DNA from: Flavobacterium sharifuzzamanii | GTDB lineage: Bacteria > Bacteroidota > Bacteroidia > Flavobacteriales > Flavobacteriaceae | Assembly (NCBI RefSeq): GCF_003254585.1 | Contig: NZ_QJGZ01000038.1 | Coordinates: forward strand, 248,001 to 312,000 | Direction of reading: 5' to 3' | DNA: 64,000 bases | Part shown: positions 43,739 through 53,121 of the stretch, one piece after another | Numbering within the stretch: position 1 is the stretch's first letter | How the letters are laid out: each line of letters opens with the position of its first letter | Position numbers and translations under genes: made by a program | The notes under the pieces: generated by a model | Database searches by the model: none | Seen by the model: the letters and a program-made list of their open reading frames with translations, nothing else | What the model was told of the DNA's origin: nothing

Positions 43739-45766
43739 ATGACGACAAACACGATTCTTTTATTATTGCTTTCTTTAGTAATTGCTGGTGGTTTATCGTA
43801 CTTTCAATATTTTTTCAAAGCCAAAAGTAAATCCAATGTGATTATACTTTTGGCTTTTTTACGTTTTTTGGCCATCTTCGGATTATTGGTTTTATTAATC
43901 AATCCGATAATTTCTAAAAATTCCTTGGAGATTACTAAAACTCCTTTGGCAGTTGTTGTCGACAATTCTAGTTCTATTGCAACTTTAAAATCAGATAAAA
44001 AAGCAGTCGAATTATATCAAAAACTAGTTTCAAATCCGGCTTTAAAAGAGAAATTTGAAATCCAATCTTATCAGTTTGACAACGATTTTAAAACTTCAGA
44101 TAAATTTGATTTTAAGGGAAATCAAACCAATTTAGATGAAGCGGCAAAGAATTTAAAAAGCATCAATAAAAACCTTATTTTCCCAACTGTAATTATTACA
44201 GACGGAAATCAAACTACAGGAAACGACTATGTGTATAGATTCGATCCTGTCAATAAAGTTTATCCTTTGGTTGTGGGAGATACAACTACTTTTTTTGATT
44301 TAAAAATCAATCAGCTTAACGTAAACAAGTACGCTTTTCATAAAAATAAATTTCCTGTTGAAGTTTTTCTTCAGTATGCTGGTAACAAAACGGCAAATGC
44401 AGAATTTACCATTTCGCAAGGAAATACTGTTGTAGCAAAAGAAAAACTTTCGTTTTCGCCATCAAAAAAAACAGCCTCTTTAAACTTGCTATTACCAGCG
44501 GATAAAGTGGGATTACAGATCTATAAAGCCAGTATTCAATCTTCGGCTAAAGAAAAAAATAGCTACAACAATATCAAAAATTTTGCAGTTGAAATTATCG
44601 ATCAGAAATCAACAATTGCTATTGTTTCTGCAATTAACCATCCAGATATTGCATCTTTAAAAAGATCAATTGAAGTTAATGCACAGCGTAAAGTGATATT
44701 CGTTAAACCAAACCAAATTAATGACTTACAAGATGTTTCTGTTTTGGTTTTGTATCAGCCAACAACGGCTTTTAAACCGATATTTGACAATAATAAATTA
44801 AAAGGAACAAATGCCTTTATTATAACAGGAAACAATACTGATTTCAATTTTTTAAATCAGCAGCAAAACAATCTGATTTTTAAAATGAGCAATCAGCGAG
44901 AAGATTTTCTTAATGAATTCCATTCTGATTTTAATCTTTTTGCAATTGACGATATTGGTTTTGAAAATTTCCCGCCTCTGCAGAATCCTTTCGGAAATAT
45001 AAGTACAAACGGAAATGTCTCTGTTTTGCTTTCGTCAAAAATTAGAAACGTTTCTACAAATGCTCCATTATTGGCTTTCGCCGAAAATCAAGGAAAAAGA
45101 ACTGCTTTCCTTTTAGGAGAAAATAGCTGGAAATGGCGTTTGCAAAGTCATGTTGATAATCAGTCTTTTGAAAAATATGATGTTTTCATTGATAAGATTG
45201 TTCAATATTTAGCATCATCGACTTCAAAGAAATCTTTGGTAGTAACACACGAAAGTTTTTATAATTCTGGAGAAGAAATTATCATCAACGCGCAATATTT
45301 CAACAAGAATTATGAGTTTGACGAAAAAGCCAGACTTACAATTAGCGTGGTAAATGTAGCGACCAAACAAACTAAAAATTACGATTTACTAAAAGGAAGC
45401 AATTCTTTTTCAGCCAACTTAGAAGGACTTCCAGCTGGAAAGTATAATTTTACTGTAAAAGAATTGAATTCGAATACTTCATACGCAAGTCATTTTGAAA
45501 TTCTAGATTTTGATATCGAAAAACAATTCGTAAACCCAGATGTCTTAAAATTAAATCAATTGGCGCAGCAAACAGGAGGAAAAGCTTTCTTCGAAAATCA
45601 AGCCGATCAATTGATTAATGCACTTTTAGAAAACAAAGAATACAAATCAATCGAGAAAAATATTTCAAGTAAAACGCCAATTATTGATTGGGTTTGGTTA
45701 TTGATTTTGATTGCTACTTTACTAACAATCGAATGGTTTGTTAGGAAGTATAATGGGTTACTATAA
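43739..45766 (+). CDS. VWA-like membrane protein (BatA/BatB-type architecture)
   Basis: A 675-residue protein. Two N-terminal helices (NTILLLLLSLVIAGGLSYFQ; IILLAFLRFLAIFGLLVLLI) precede a von Willebrand A-like domain with the metal-site motif DNSSSI at residues 75-80 (DxSxS) and PTVIITDGNQ. Long beta-rich periplasmic regions follow, then a C-terminal helix (WVWLLILIATLLTIEWFV). The frame resembles large membrane VWA proteins of Bacteroidota related to aerotolerance (Bat) proteins. No MoxR ATPase lies nearby, so partner and role are open. Confidence 0.8.
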   Translation: MTTNTILLLLLSLVIAGGLSYFQYFFKAKSKSNVIILLAFLRFLAIFGLLVLLINPIISKNSLEITKTPLAVVVDNSSSIATLKSDKKAVELYQKLVSNPALKEKFEIQSYQFDNDFKTSDKFDFKGNQTNLDEAAKNLKSINKNLIFPTVIITDGNQTTGNDYVYRFDPVNKVYPLVVGDTTTFFDLKINQLNVNKYAFHKNKFPVEVFLQYAGNKTANAEFTISQGNTVVAKEKLSFSPSKKTASLNLLLPADKVGLQIYKASIQSSAKEKNSYNNIKNFAVEIIDQKSTIAIVSAINHPDIASLKRSIEVNAQRKVIFVKPNQINDLQDVSVLVLYQPTTAFKPIFDNNKLKGTNAFIITGNNTDFNFLNQQQNNLIFKMSNQREDFLNEFHSDFNLFAIDDIGFENFPPLQNPFGNISTNGNVSVLLSSKIRNVSTNAPLLAFAENQGKRTAFLLGENSWKWRLQSHVDNQSFEKYDVFIDKIVQYLASSTSKKSLVVTHESFYNSGEEIIINAQYFNKNYEFDEKARLTISVVNVATKQTKNYDLLKGSNSFSANLEGLPAGKYNFTVKELNSNTSYASHFEILDFDIEKQFVNPDVLKLNQLAQQTGGKAFFENQADQLINALLENKEYKSIEKNISSKTPIIDWVWLLILIATLLTIEWFVRKYNGLL

Positions 45767-45838
45767 GTTGCAAAGGTTCAGAGAGACAAAGGTTCAAAGT
45801 TTTTCACTAACTTGAAACTTTAAACGTGAAACAAAATA
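45767..45838. repeat. Hybrid intergenic repeat (GCAAAGGTTCAGAG plus ACTTGAAACTTTAAAC)
   Basis: It begins directly after the stop with GTTGCAAAGGTTCAGAG, continues with CAAAGGTTCAAAG and then ACTTGAAACTTTAAACGTGAAAC. Two families that occur separately elsewhere in the window are joined here. It ends 10 bases before the LysR start. Confidence 0.6.
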
Positions 45839-45848
45839 AACCAAAATC

Positions 45849-46745
45849 ATGGACTTCAGGCTAAAAGTTTTCTACACCGTTGCGCTCCGCCTTAATTTTA
45901 CTAAAGCGGCAACAGAATTGTATATTACACAGCCAGCAGTTTCTAAGCATATTCAAGAGTTAGAAGAAACTTATAAAACCAAGCTCTTCGAGCGAAACGG
46001 TTCTAAAATTGCTTTGACTCCAGCAGGAAAAATTCTTCTAAAGTATACTAAAAGTATTTTTGATATCTATCGCGAAATTGACTTTGAAATGAGTTCGTTT
46101 AATGCAGAACGTCAAGGATTGCTTAGGCTAGGAGCGAGTACAACCATTTCTCAATATATTATTTCTCCAGTTTTGGCTAGTTTTCATCAAAAACAAAAAG
46201 ATATAAAAGTCAATTTACTGAATGGAAATACAGAACAAATCGAAAACGCCTTAATCAATAAAGAAATCGAAATCGGAATTGTAGAAGGACATTCTAAAAA
46301 TCAATCTATAAAATACATTCCGTTTTTAAAAGATGAATTGGTTTTGGTTTGCAATAGCAAAAATCCTTTTGTCAAGAAAAACGAAATTTCGGTAAATGAT
46401 TTAAAATCAATGAAATTCATAACTCGAGAACGTGGATCGGGAACACTTGAAGTTATTGAATTCGCCTTGAAAAAAGCTGGCTTAAAATTCTCGGATCTAC
46501 AAATTGAAATGCAGCTTGGAAGTACAGAAAGCATAAAATCATATTTGTTAAACTCAGATTGTTTTGCTTTTATGTCTATTCATGCCGTGAGTAAAGAGTT
46601 GAAAAATAAAGAATTGATTGTTTTAGATGTTGAAAAGTTATCAATAGAAAGATATTTTTATATTGCTACTTTACAAGGGAAATCAGATTCGTTATCAGAA
46701 CTGTTTATTCAAAATTTGGCAATTCATTATAACTTGAAGTTATAG
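45849..46745 (+). CDS. LysR-family transcriptional regulator
   Basis: A 298-residue LysR regulator. The winged helix-turn-helix is at the N-terminus (FTKAATELYITQPAVSKHIQELEE) and the effector-binding domain follows (LLRLGASTTISQYIISPVLASF; ITRERGSGT). It lies 75 bases upstream of a YeiH-type exporter on the same strand, reminiscent of the enterobacterial YeiE regulator beside yeiH, so a role in sulfite or sulfur-anion response is plausible. The effector is not determined. Confidence 0.92.
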   Translation: MDFRLKVFYTVALRLNFTKAATELYITQPAVSKHIQELEETYKTKLFERNGSKIALTPAGKILLKYTKSIFDIYREIDFEMSSFNAERQGLLRLGASTTISQYIISPVLASFHQKQKDIKVNLLNGNTEQIENALINKEIEIGIVEGHSKNQSIKYIPFLKDELVLVCNSKNPFVKKNEISVNDLKSMKFITRERGSGTLEVIEFALKKAGLKFSDLQIEMQLGSTESIKSYLLNSDCFAFMSIHAVSKELKNKELIVLDVEKLSIERYFYIATLQGKSDSLSELFIQNLAIHYNLKL

Positions 46746-46820
46746 CCAATTGTAATTTACGATTGGCGTTTTCAATATAAACGGCGGAACTTTGCAATAT
46801 AATATCAATACCCATTTATT

Positions 46821-47786
46821 TTGAAAACAAAAGAACAAACCACAGCACAATTATTTGAAATTAATCAATCAGTACAGCAAGTGCTTTTTCTCGCTGTAAT
46901 TCTTTTATGTTTATTTTCGATTATTTCTCCACCAATTGCGCTTTTATTGGGAGTTTTAATTGTGAATCTTTTCGGGAATCCATTTGTAGAATTCAATCAT
47001 AAAGCGATTACATTTTTATTGCAGTTTTCGGTTGTTGGCTTAGGATTCGGAATGAACGCCAACAGCGCAGTTTCAGCAGGAAAAGAAGGATTTATTTTAA
47101 CCGTTTTTTCAATCTTTAGTACTTTACTTTTTGGGCTTCTTTTAGGTAAGTGGCTTAAAACAGAAAGAAAAACGTCTCATTTAATCTCTTGCGGAACAGC
47201 GATCTGCGGAGGAAGTGCTATTGCGGCAATTTCGCCAGTAATCAAATCAAACGAAAATCAGACTTCAATTGCTTTGGGTGTTATTTTTATACTGAATTCA
47301 ATTGCCTTATTTGTTTTTCCGTTTATCGGACATCAATTAGATTTATCTCAAAAAGATTTTGGTTTATGGTGTGCCATTGCCATTCATGATACCAGTTCTG
47401 TTGTTGGAGCTGCCAATAAATATGGTGCTGAAGCACTGCAAGTTGCCACAACTGTAAAATTAGCAAGAGCTTTATGGATTATTCCAATTTCAATCTTGAC
47501 CGCTTTTCTTTTTAAAAGCAAGAATTCAAAAATCAAAATACCTTACTTTATAGGTTTGTTTGTTATAGCAATGCTCGTGAATACTTATATACCTTCAACA
47601 GCCATTTTTACGGGTCATCTTGTTGGGATTGCAAAAATTGGTTTAACGATAACTTTGTTCTTGATTGGAGCAACTTTAAATTTCGCTACTTTAAAAACAG
47701 TAGGAGTAAAGCCTTTATTGCAAGGTGTTTTTCTTTGGATTTTTATAGCCGTTTTGGCTTTACTATCAATTCTTTATTTAGGCTAA
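46821..47786 (+). CDS. YeiH/UPF0324-family putative sulfate/sulfite exporter
   Basis: A 321-residue inner-membrane protein with about ten hydrophobic segments. Family signatures: LLQFSVVGLGFGMNANSAV, SCGTAICGGSAIAAISPVIKS, AIAIHDTSSVVGAANKYG and TVKLARALWI. Annotated in related genomes as a putative sulfate exporter. The start is TTG (MKTKEQTTAQ), since no ATG occurs in frame until well inside the membrane domain. It is probably controlled by the LysR gene just upstream. Confidence 0.88.
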   Translation: MKTKEQTTAQLFEINQSVQQVLFLAVILLCLFSIISPPIALLLGVLIVNLFGNPFVEFNHKAITFLLQFSVVGLGFGMNANSAVSAGKEGFILTVFSIFSTLLFGLLLGKWLKTERKTSHLISCGTAICGGSAIAAISPVIKSNENQTSIALGVIFILNSIALFVFPFIGHQLDLSQKDFGLWCAIAIHDTSSVVGAANKYGAEALQVATTVKLARALWIIPISILTAFLFKSKNSKIKIPYFIGLFVIAMLVNTYIPSTAIFTGHLVGIAKIGLTITLFLIGATLNFATLKTVGVKPLLQGVFLWIFIAVLALLSILYLG

Positions 47787-47793
47787 TATTTTT

Positions 47794-47900
47794 AACCGCA
47801 AAGAATTACGCAAAGTTCGCAAAGTTTTTTGTGCAAAGCTTTGCGAACTTTGCGTTTTATTCAAAATTTTAGGCAAATAAACTTTGCGCTCTTTACGGTA
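47794..47900. repeat. Nested palindrome between convergent genes (CGCAAAGTTCGC family)
   Basis: A 16-bp perfect inverted repeat, CGCAAAGTTCGCAAAG (47809-47824) with 47839-47854. Outer arms AACCGCAAAG and CTTTACGGTAAAA add an imperfect second layer. The element fills the space between the convergent YeiH-type gene and the secreted unknown, so it may also terminate both. Confidence 0.78.
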
Positions 47901-47928
47901 AAACTATACTCAAAGTTTTTTAACTATA

Positions 47929-48879
47929 TTACTTTACATTGGAGAATTTTACAATTGGCTTGTCAATCATTTTGTAAAATTTTCCTTTGAAAGCAAAACG
48001 TCGTTCAATCTCAAAATTGAATGACTTTTTTGTTTTGGCCATTGCCGCAATTTCTTCAGGAACATTAGTTTCAAATTCATCTTGAGCTTTTAATGCTTTA
48101 TTGAAAAATCCCTTTGTTTTGATGATAATATCTCTAAAATGCTTTTTTGTATTATCATTTACAACGGTGTATGTTCCAGACCATTCTATGCTTTGAACGT
48201 TGGTAAGCTGATAATCGTTCACTTCCATTATAGGCTGGTATTTTCCATCAAAACCAGCAACTAGATACAGCCATCCTTCAAAAGGTCCGCCTGCGCCGCC
48301 ATTAACATGCAATAATGTAAAAGCAAACTGATCTTCCCCAATCTCGACCAATTTTGGGGTTGGACATTGCGCAAAAGAGCCAAAAGCGGCAACTGCTGGC
48401 TGAAAAGATCTCATATCCCAAGAATTGCCATTTTTTGCAAATTTTGCCAAACCAAGCAATCCTCCGGAAAAACGCCCTGTCTGAAGTCCGTCTTCATCAT
48501 GGACAGAATGATTAAAAGCTAATATTTTATATTGATTGCCTTTTGAATCTGAATAGTCGATATTTGCTAAAAGTCTCGTTGCAACACCTTCTGTGTATGG
48601 AAATAACTGATCGCCTTCAACACCGTTTACATCTGTAAAAGGAGAAGGTGTACAAGTTTTACAGATCCAACTAATGAAACCGCTTCCGTCGCGTTTGCCA
48701 TATTCTGTACCAGGAAAAAGCTCCCACATTACCTTTTTTGCTTTAAAAGGTTCGGCTATTTTTAAAGTTCTTTTTTGATTTAAGATGGTGTCGTTTACTT
48801 TGCCTGGTTTTAATTCAATTTCTTGAGCAAAGCAAATGCTAGATAAAAGACTAGCAGCAATAAGAAAAGTATGGCGCAT
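47929..48879 (-). CDS. Secreted protein of unknown function
   Basis: A 316-residue protein with a signal peptide (HTFLIAASLLSSICFAQ). The mature part has a CxxC-like pair (WICKTCTPSP), aromatic and glycine-rich strands (HVNGGAGGPFEGWLYLVAGF), and a basic C-terminus. There is no lipobox or T9SS tail, so it is probably periplasmic. I do not recognise the family. It is divergent from the zinc-phospholipase-like gene with about 170 bases between the starts. Confidence 0.7.
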   Translation of the reverse strand: MRHTFLIAASLLSSICFAQEIELKPGKVNDTILNQKRTLKIAEPFKAKKVMWELFPGTEYGKRDGSGFISWICKTCTPSPFTDVNGVEGDQLFPYTEGVATRLLANIDYSDSKGNQYKILAFNHSVHDEDGLQTGRFSGGLLGLAKFAKNGNSWDMRSFQPAVAAFGSFAQCPTPKLVEIGEDQFAFTLLHVNGGAGGPFEGWLYLVAGFDGKYQPIMEVNDYQLTNVQSIEWSGTYTVVNDNTKKHFRDIIIKTKGFFNKALKAQDEFETNVPEEIAAMAKTKKSFNFEIERRFAFKGKFYKMIDKPIVKFSNVK

Positions 48880-49051
48880 ATGTAAGATTTAATACTAAAA
48901 CAAACTTACAAAGAAAATTATTGTTAATATGAACTTCTGTTGCTTTTAGGGCGAAAAATCTCAAAAATTTAAATTTAGTAAATCTTAATTACAGTATTTT
49001 TTGCGTATTCTTTAATTAAAACTAAATTTGCTCCCTCTAATAAAAAAACAA

Positions 49052-50050
49052 ATGAAGAAAATCCAAATGAGACCAAAACTAATCGCTTTCGGAGCTTTAG
49101 TTATTGGGTTTATTATGCTGTCATGGGGAAATGTTGGCCATGAGCGTATTAACAAAGCAGCTGTAATGGCTTTACCAAAACAATTACAGATCTTTTTTTA
49201 CAATCACATTGATTTTATTACACAAGAAGCATCGGTTCCAGATATCCGTAAGTATGCTTTAAATTATAAAGAAGAAGGTCAAAGACATTATTTTGACATG
49301 GAAAACTTCGGCCCTGCTGACACTTATCCACAGACATTAGAAGAAGCAAAACAAAAATATGATGCTAAATTTTTAAGCGATAATGGAATCTTGCCTTGGT
49401 ATATTGAAGATATGATGGCAAAGTTGACTAAAGCTTTTAAAGAAAAAAATAGAGCAGAAATCTTATTTCTTGCAGCAGATTTAGGCCATTATGTTGGTGA
49501 TGCGCATATGCCTTTACACACTTCTAAAAATCACGACGGACAATTGACTGATCAAAAAGGGATTCATTCTCTTTGGGAAAGCAGATTGCCAGAATTATTC
49601 GTTAAGAACTACAAATTAAATGTTCCAGAAGCACAATATTATGCTAATGTTCACAAGGCAATTTGGGATATGATTAATGACACTCATACCTTAGCGCAAC
49701 CTTTGTTGGATATTGATAAAAAACTGAGAGTAGAAACTCCAGAGAATAAAGTTTTTGAAATGGATGCTGAAGGTAAAATCGCAAAAACGAAATACAATAC
49801 TTCTAAATTCTCTGATGAATATGCTAAAAAATTACACGAACAATTGAACGGAATGGTTGAGAGCCAAATGAGAAAAGCAATTGCTGCAACGGCAAGTTTT
49901 TGGTATACTGCTTGGGTAAACGCAGGTAAACCTGATTTAAGTGACTTAGACTCACCAGCTGTTACACAAAGAAATTATCAATTTTTGCAGGATGATTTAA
50001 AATTATACCAAAGAGGAGATTTATTTGGAATGAAGAATCAAAACGACTAA
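49052..50050 (+). CDS. Zinc-dependent phospholipase C / S1-P1 nuclease-like secreted protein
   Basis: A 332-residue protein with an N-terminal signal or anchor helix (LIAFGALVIGFIMLSWG). The mature N-terminus WGNVGHERINKAAV, then ADLGHYVGDAHMPLHTSKNHDG and GIHSLWESRLPE, give the Trp, His and Asp zinc ligands of the phospholipase C / S1-P1 nuclease superfamily (three-zinc site). Which activity it has, lipid or nucleic-acid phosphodiesterase, cannot be told from sequence. The start is the ATG at MKKIQMRPK rather than a TTG 24 bases upstream. A strong bidirectional terminator follows. Confidence 0.85.
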   Translation: MKKIQMRPKLIAFGALVIGFIMLSWGNVGHERINKAAVMALPKQLQIFFYNHIDFITQEASVPDIRKYALNYKEEGQRHYFDMENFGPADTYPQTLEEAKQKYDAKFLSDNGILPWYIEDMMAKLTKAFKEKNRAEILFLAADLGHYVGDAHMPLHTSKNHDGQLTDQKGIHSLWESRLPELFVKNYKLNVPEAQYYANVHKAIWDMINDTHTLAQPLLDIDKKLRVETPENKVFEMDAEGKIAKTKYNTSKFSDEYAKKLHEQLNGMVESQMRKAIAATASFWYTAWVNAGKPDLSDLDSPAVTQRNYQFLQDDLKLYQRGDLFGMKNQND

Positions 50051-50073
50051 AGTTCTCTTCAAGTCAAACATAA

Positions 50074-50108
50074 AAAAAGCCGCAAACTCTCTCAGTTTGC
50101 GGCTTTTT
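50074..50108. terminator. Bidirectional intrinsic terminator
   Basis: A 15-bp perfect stem AAAAAGCCGCAAACT / AGTTTGCGGCTTTTT with a 5-base loop, between convergent genes. Confidence 0.94.
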
Positions 50109-50110
50109 AA

Positions 50111-52255
50111 TTATTTATGTTTTACTTCGTTTGCATAAAGTTTAGCATTTTTTGCAGCTAAATCTTTAAACTGATATTCTTTCTCTTTCAATACATAAGA
50201 TGCTGATTGATAATAAGAAATAGTTTCATCGACCAGATTTTCATTTTCGGTTTTTAACGGAATTTCATCGTAATGAATTTGAAATTCAGGAGAAATTCCA
50301 GCTTTTTCATTAAGCTTCAATTGAAACTGTTTTATTTGCTGTTTTGGAGATAAAATTGTCAAAACATTGTCTTTTATTAAACCAAGATCTTGATAGGTTG
50401 CTATAAAAGCTCTTGGCTGATAGGTTGGTTTAAATACATCTTGTCCAAAAAATTTGCTTTCGTAGTCAAAATTAAGAAGTCCGAATAATGTTGGCATAAT
50501 ATCAATCTGCGACATTAATTTGGTATACTTTTCAGGTTTTATACTTGGCGAATATATCAAAGCAGGAATTCTGTATTTATCTAACGGAAGTTCTGTTTTT
50601 CCAGCACTCGAAGCACAATGATCAGCTATGATTACAAAAACGGTATTTTTAAACCAAGGCTGTTTTGATGCCTGATTAAAGAATTGTTTAAGTGCGTAAT
50701 CTGTATATTTCACACCTCCATCACGAGATTTAATATTTCCAGGAATATCAATTTTGTTATTAGGGTAAGTAAAAGGTCTGTGGTTGCTTACGGTCATAAT
50801 ATGATTGAAAAAAGGCTTATTTTGTTTAGCCTCAGCACTCATCACTTTGATTGCTTTATTGTACATGTCTTCATCGCAAACTCCCCAAACGTTAGAAAAA
50901 GTGACTTCATTTTCGGCAAAGCTCGATTTGTCAATAATCTGATAGCCGTTTCCTGAATAAAAGTCCTGCATGTTATCAAAAAAAGCATCTCCGCCATACA
51001 TAAATTTAACATTGTAGCCTTTTTTAAGGAACACCGATCCGGTTGAGAATTTATTCTTATTGTCTTCTCTTTTTACAACACTTTCACCAGCTGTTGGAGG
51101 TAAGCATAAAGTAACGGCTTCAAGCCCGCGAACTGTACGATTTCCAGCAGCGTAAATGTTTGTAAAGAGTAAACTTTTTTGTGCAAGACTGTCTAAAAAT
51201 GGCGTTATGTTCTGTTCGTTTCCATACGTTTTCATGAAATCAGCACTTAAGCTTTCAATTGTAATTAGCACTACATTTTTACGCTGTTCGAGAGAATCTT
51301 CTTTTATTTCGCGTAATGTGTTTTTTCCTGATATAGAAGGTAAATTCTGTTTTAGCAGAGCAAATGCTTTTTCGTTTGGAATTGTTTTATAAAATTTAAA
51401 ATAATCCAATTTGTTATTTTGGAAAGCTAGATAGAATTTATAGATCCCGTTTGATTGTAACTCATTAACAAAGACATTTTTAGAGTTTTCTGTTTTAGCT
51501 AATCCTGGTACAGCTACTAAAGAGGCTAAAAATAGAACTGCATAAAGAGCTGTAATTTTTATTTTGTCACTAAAACTCGGAATTTCATCAATATAATTTC
51601 TTGATTTTTTAATAATAAAATAAGTGATGATTCCTGTAATAATGAATAAAGCAGAAAATATTGGGATTACAGGATAAGACTGCATAATGTTTCCAATAAC
51701 TTCGTTGGTGTAAATCAGATAATTGACAGCTATAAAGTTGTATTTTACACCAAACTCATTCCAGAAGAAAAATTCACTTATTGCATTCTGAAGAATAACT
51801 ATAACGTACAAAAAGATAACAAAAGCAAAAAGCCAAAACCTGATTTTATCTCTATGTTTTGGAAGAAAAAGAAAAAGTGCAAACAAAAGTGTTTTTAACG
51901 AAACAAAAATCAGAACGATTCTTGGCAAAGCACCGCCGTATTCATCAAAAATGCTTTTTCCCGATGCGATATAAAGTAAAAGCGCAATAAAACCTGCTAG
52001 TACAATATACCCGTAAGGCTTGTTGTATTTTGAATTGGAAATAAAAATAAGGTAAAGCCATAAAAAGCCTGAAGCCAGTACAAATACAAAAGAGTCTGAT
52101 AGTAAACCCAATGAGAATATTTTTAAGCTCTCTGTAAATGTGAAAGTACTTTGGGTAATAGGATGAAATAGCAATACCATTCTAAGTGTAAAACTCACAA
52201 TAAAATACAATAAAGCAAGATTGTAGAAAGGCGAAAGTTTTTTGTAAAAATTCAT
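50111..52255 (-). CDS. LTA synthase-family membrane phosphotransferase
   Basis: A 714-residue protein with about five N-terminal membrane helices and an extracytoplasmic alkaline-phosphatase/sulfatase-fold domain. Metal and catalytic elements: NVVLITIESLSADFM, the nucleophile threonine in AAGNRTVRGLEAV, NHIMTVSNHRPF and IIADHCASSAG. In Gram-positives the family builds lipoteichoic acid. In Bacteroidota, which lack it, members may add phosphoglycerol or phosphoethanolamine to envelope glycans or lipids. It is divergent from a two-component system that starts 200 bases away and might regulate it. Confidence 0.88.
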   Translation of the reverse strand: MNFYKKLSPFYNLALLYFIVSFTLRMVLLFHPITQSTFTFTESLKIFSLGLLSDSFVFVLASGFLWLYLIFISNSKYNKPYGYIVLAGFIALLLYIASGKSIFDEYGGALPRIVLIFVSLKTLLFALFLFLPKHRDKIRFWLFAFVIFLYVIVILQNAISEFFFWNEFGVKYNFIAVNYLIYTNEVIGNIMQSYPVIPIFSALFIITGIITYFIIKKSRNYIDEIPSFSDKIKITALYAVLFLASLVAVPGLAKTENSKNVFVNELQSNGIYKFYLAFQNNKLDYFKFYKTIPNEKAFALLKQNLPSISGKNTLREIKEDSLEQRKNVVLITIESLSADFMKTYGNEQNITPFLDSLAQKSLLFTNIYAAGNRTVRGLEAVTLCLPPTAGESVVKREDNKNKFSTGSVFLKKGYNVKFMYGGDAFFDNMQDFYSGNGYQIIDKSSFAENEVTFSNVWGVCDEDMYNKAIKVMSAEAKQNKPFFNHIMTVSNHRPFTYPNNKIDIPGNIKSRDGGVKYTDYALKQFFNQASKQPWFKNTVFVIIADHCASSAGKTELPLDKYRIPALIYSPSIKPEKYTKLMSQIDIMPTLFGLLNFDYESKFFGQDVFKPTYQPRAFIATYQDLGLIKDNVLTILSPKQQIKQFQLKLNEKAGISPEFQIHYDEIPLKTENENLVDETISYYQSASYVLKEKEYQFKDLAAKNAKLYANEVKHK

Positions 52256-52455
52256 CAGTTTTATTTTTTTACAAAATTACTTTCGAATGATTAATGCCAG
52301 ATTAAGTTCGACTTTTACCTTACTTAACATTAACTTAAAGTTTGCTTAAGATATTGGTTTTCTTTATTTATTGCTGTGTTGAACTGTTTCTGAGAGCTAA
52401 ATTATCTATCTTTGAATGGCAAAAAAGAAATTCAAATTTTAATCAGATACGATAA

Positions 52456-53118
52456 ATGCACATTTTAATAGTTGAAGACGAAGTAGGGATTGTTCAATTT
52501 CTAAAACAGGGTTTGCAAGAAGAAGGTTATCAAATTACTACTGCAGGTGATGGTTCTAAAGGGTTTGAGCTGGTTCAGGAGCAAAAATTTGACTTAATTC
52601 TTTTAGATTGGATGCTGCCAAAAATTAACGGCCTCGATTTATGCAAAGCCATTCGAATTAAAGATCAAGATACTCCAATCATTTTTTTGACAGCAAAAGA
52701 TACTGTTCAAGAAACTATAGAAGGTCTGAAAGCTGGAGCAAACGATTATATTAAAAAACCTTTTAGTTTTGAGGAATTGGTTGAGCGAATAAAAGTTCAC
52801 TTTAGAAACAAAAAACAAACTGAAACCCTGACTCTCGGAAACATTACAATGGACTTGTCCAGACATATTGTATTGAAAGGTGATGAAGAAATTTCATTAA
52901 CTCAGCGAGAATTTGAACTTTTAGCATATCTGATTCAGCATAAAGGAAAAGTCTGCACTAGAAACCAGATTTTAAGAGATGTTTGGGAAATCAATTTTGA
53001 GTACGATACAGGCGTAATAGATGTTTTTATGAACGCAATTCGAAAAAAACTGAACCTTAAAATCGAGGAAGATTATATCAAAACCATTCGAGGCATTGGA
53101 TATATTGCCAATGATTAA
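52456..53118 (+). CDS. OmpR-family response regulator
   Basis: A 220-residue protein: receiver domain with acidic residues E7-D8, phospho-acceptor D51 (LILLDWMLPK), FLTAKD and the lysine in DYIKKP. The winged-helix effector domain follows (ISLTQREFELLAYLIQHKG, RNQILRDVWEINFEYDTGVIDVFMNAIRKKL). It is 3 bases from the sensor kinase gene, an operon pair. A TATCTTTG -7-like box lies at 52407-52414. Confidence 0.94.
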   Translation: MHILIVEDEVGIVQFLKQGLQEEGYQITTAGDGSKGFELVQEQKFDLILLDWMLPKINGLDLCKAIRIKDQDTPIIFLTAKDTVQETIEGLKAGANDYIKKPFSFEELVERIKVHFRNKKQTETLTLGNITMDLSRHIVLKGDEEISLTQREFELLAYLIQHKGKVCTRNQILRDVWEINFEYDTGVIDVFMNAIRKKLNLKIEEDYIKTIRGIGYIAND

Positions 53119-53121
53119 CAA

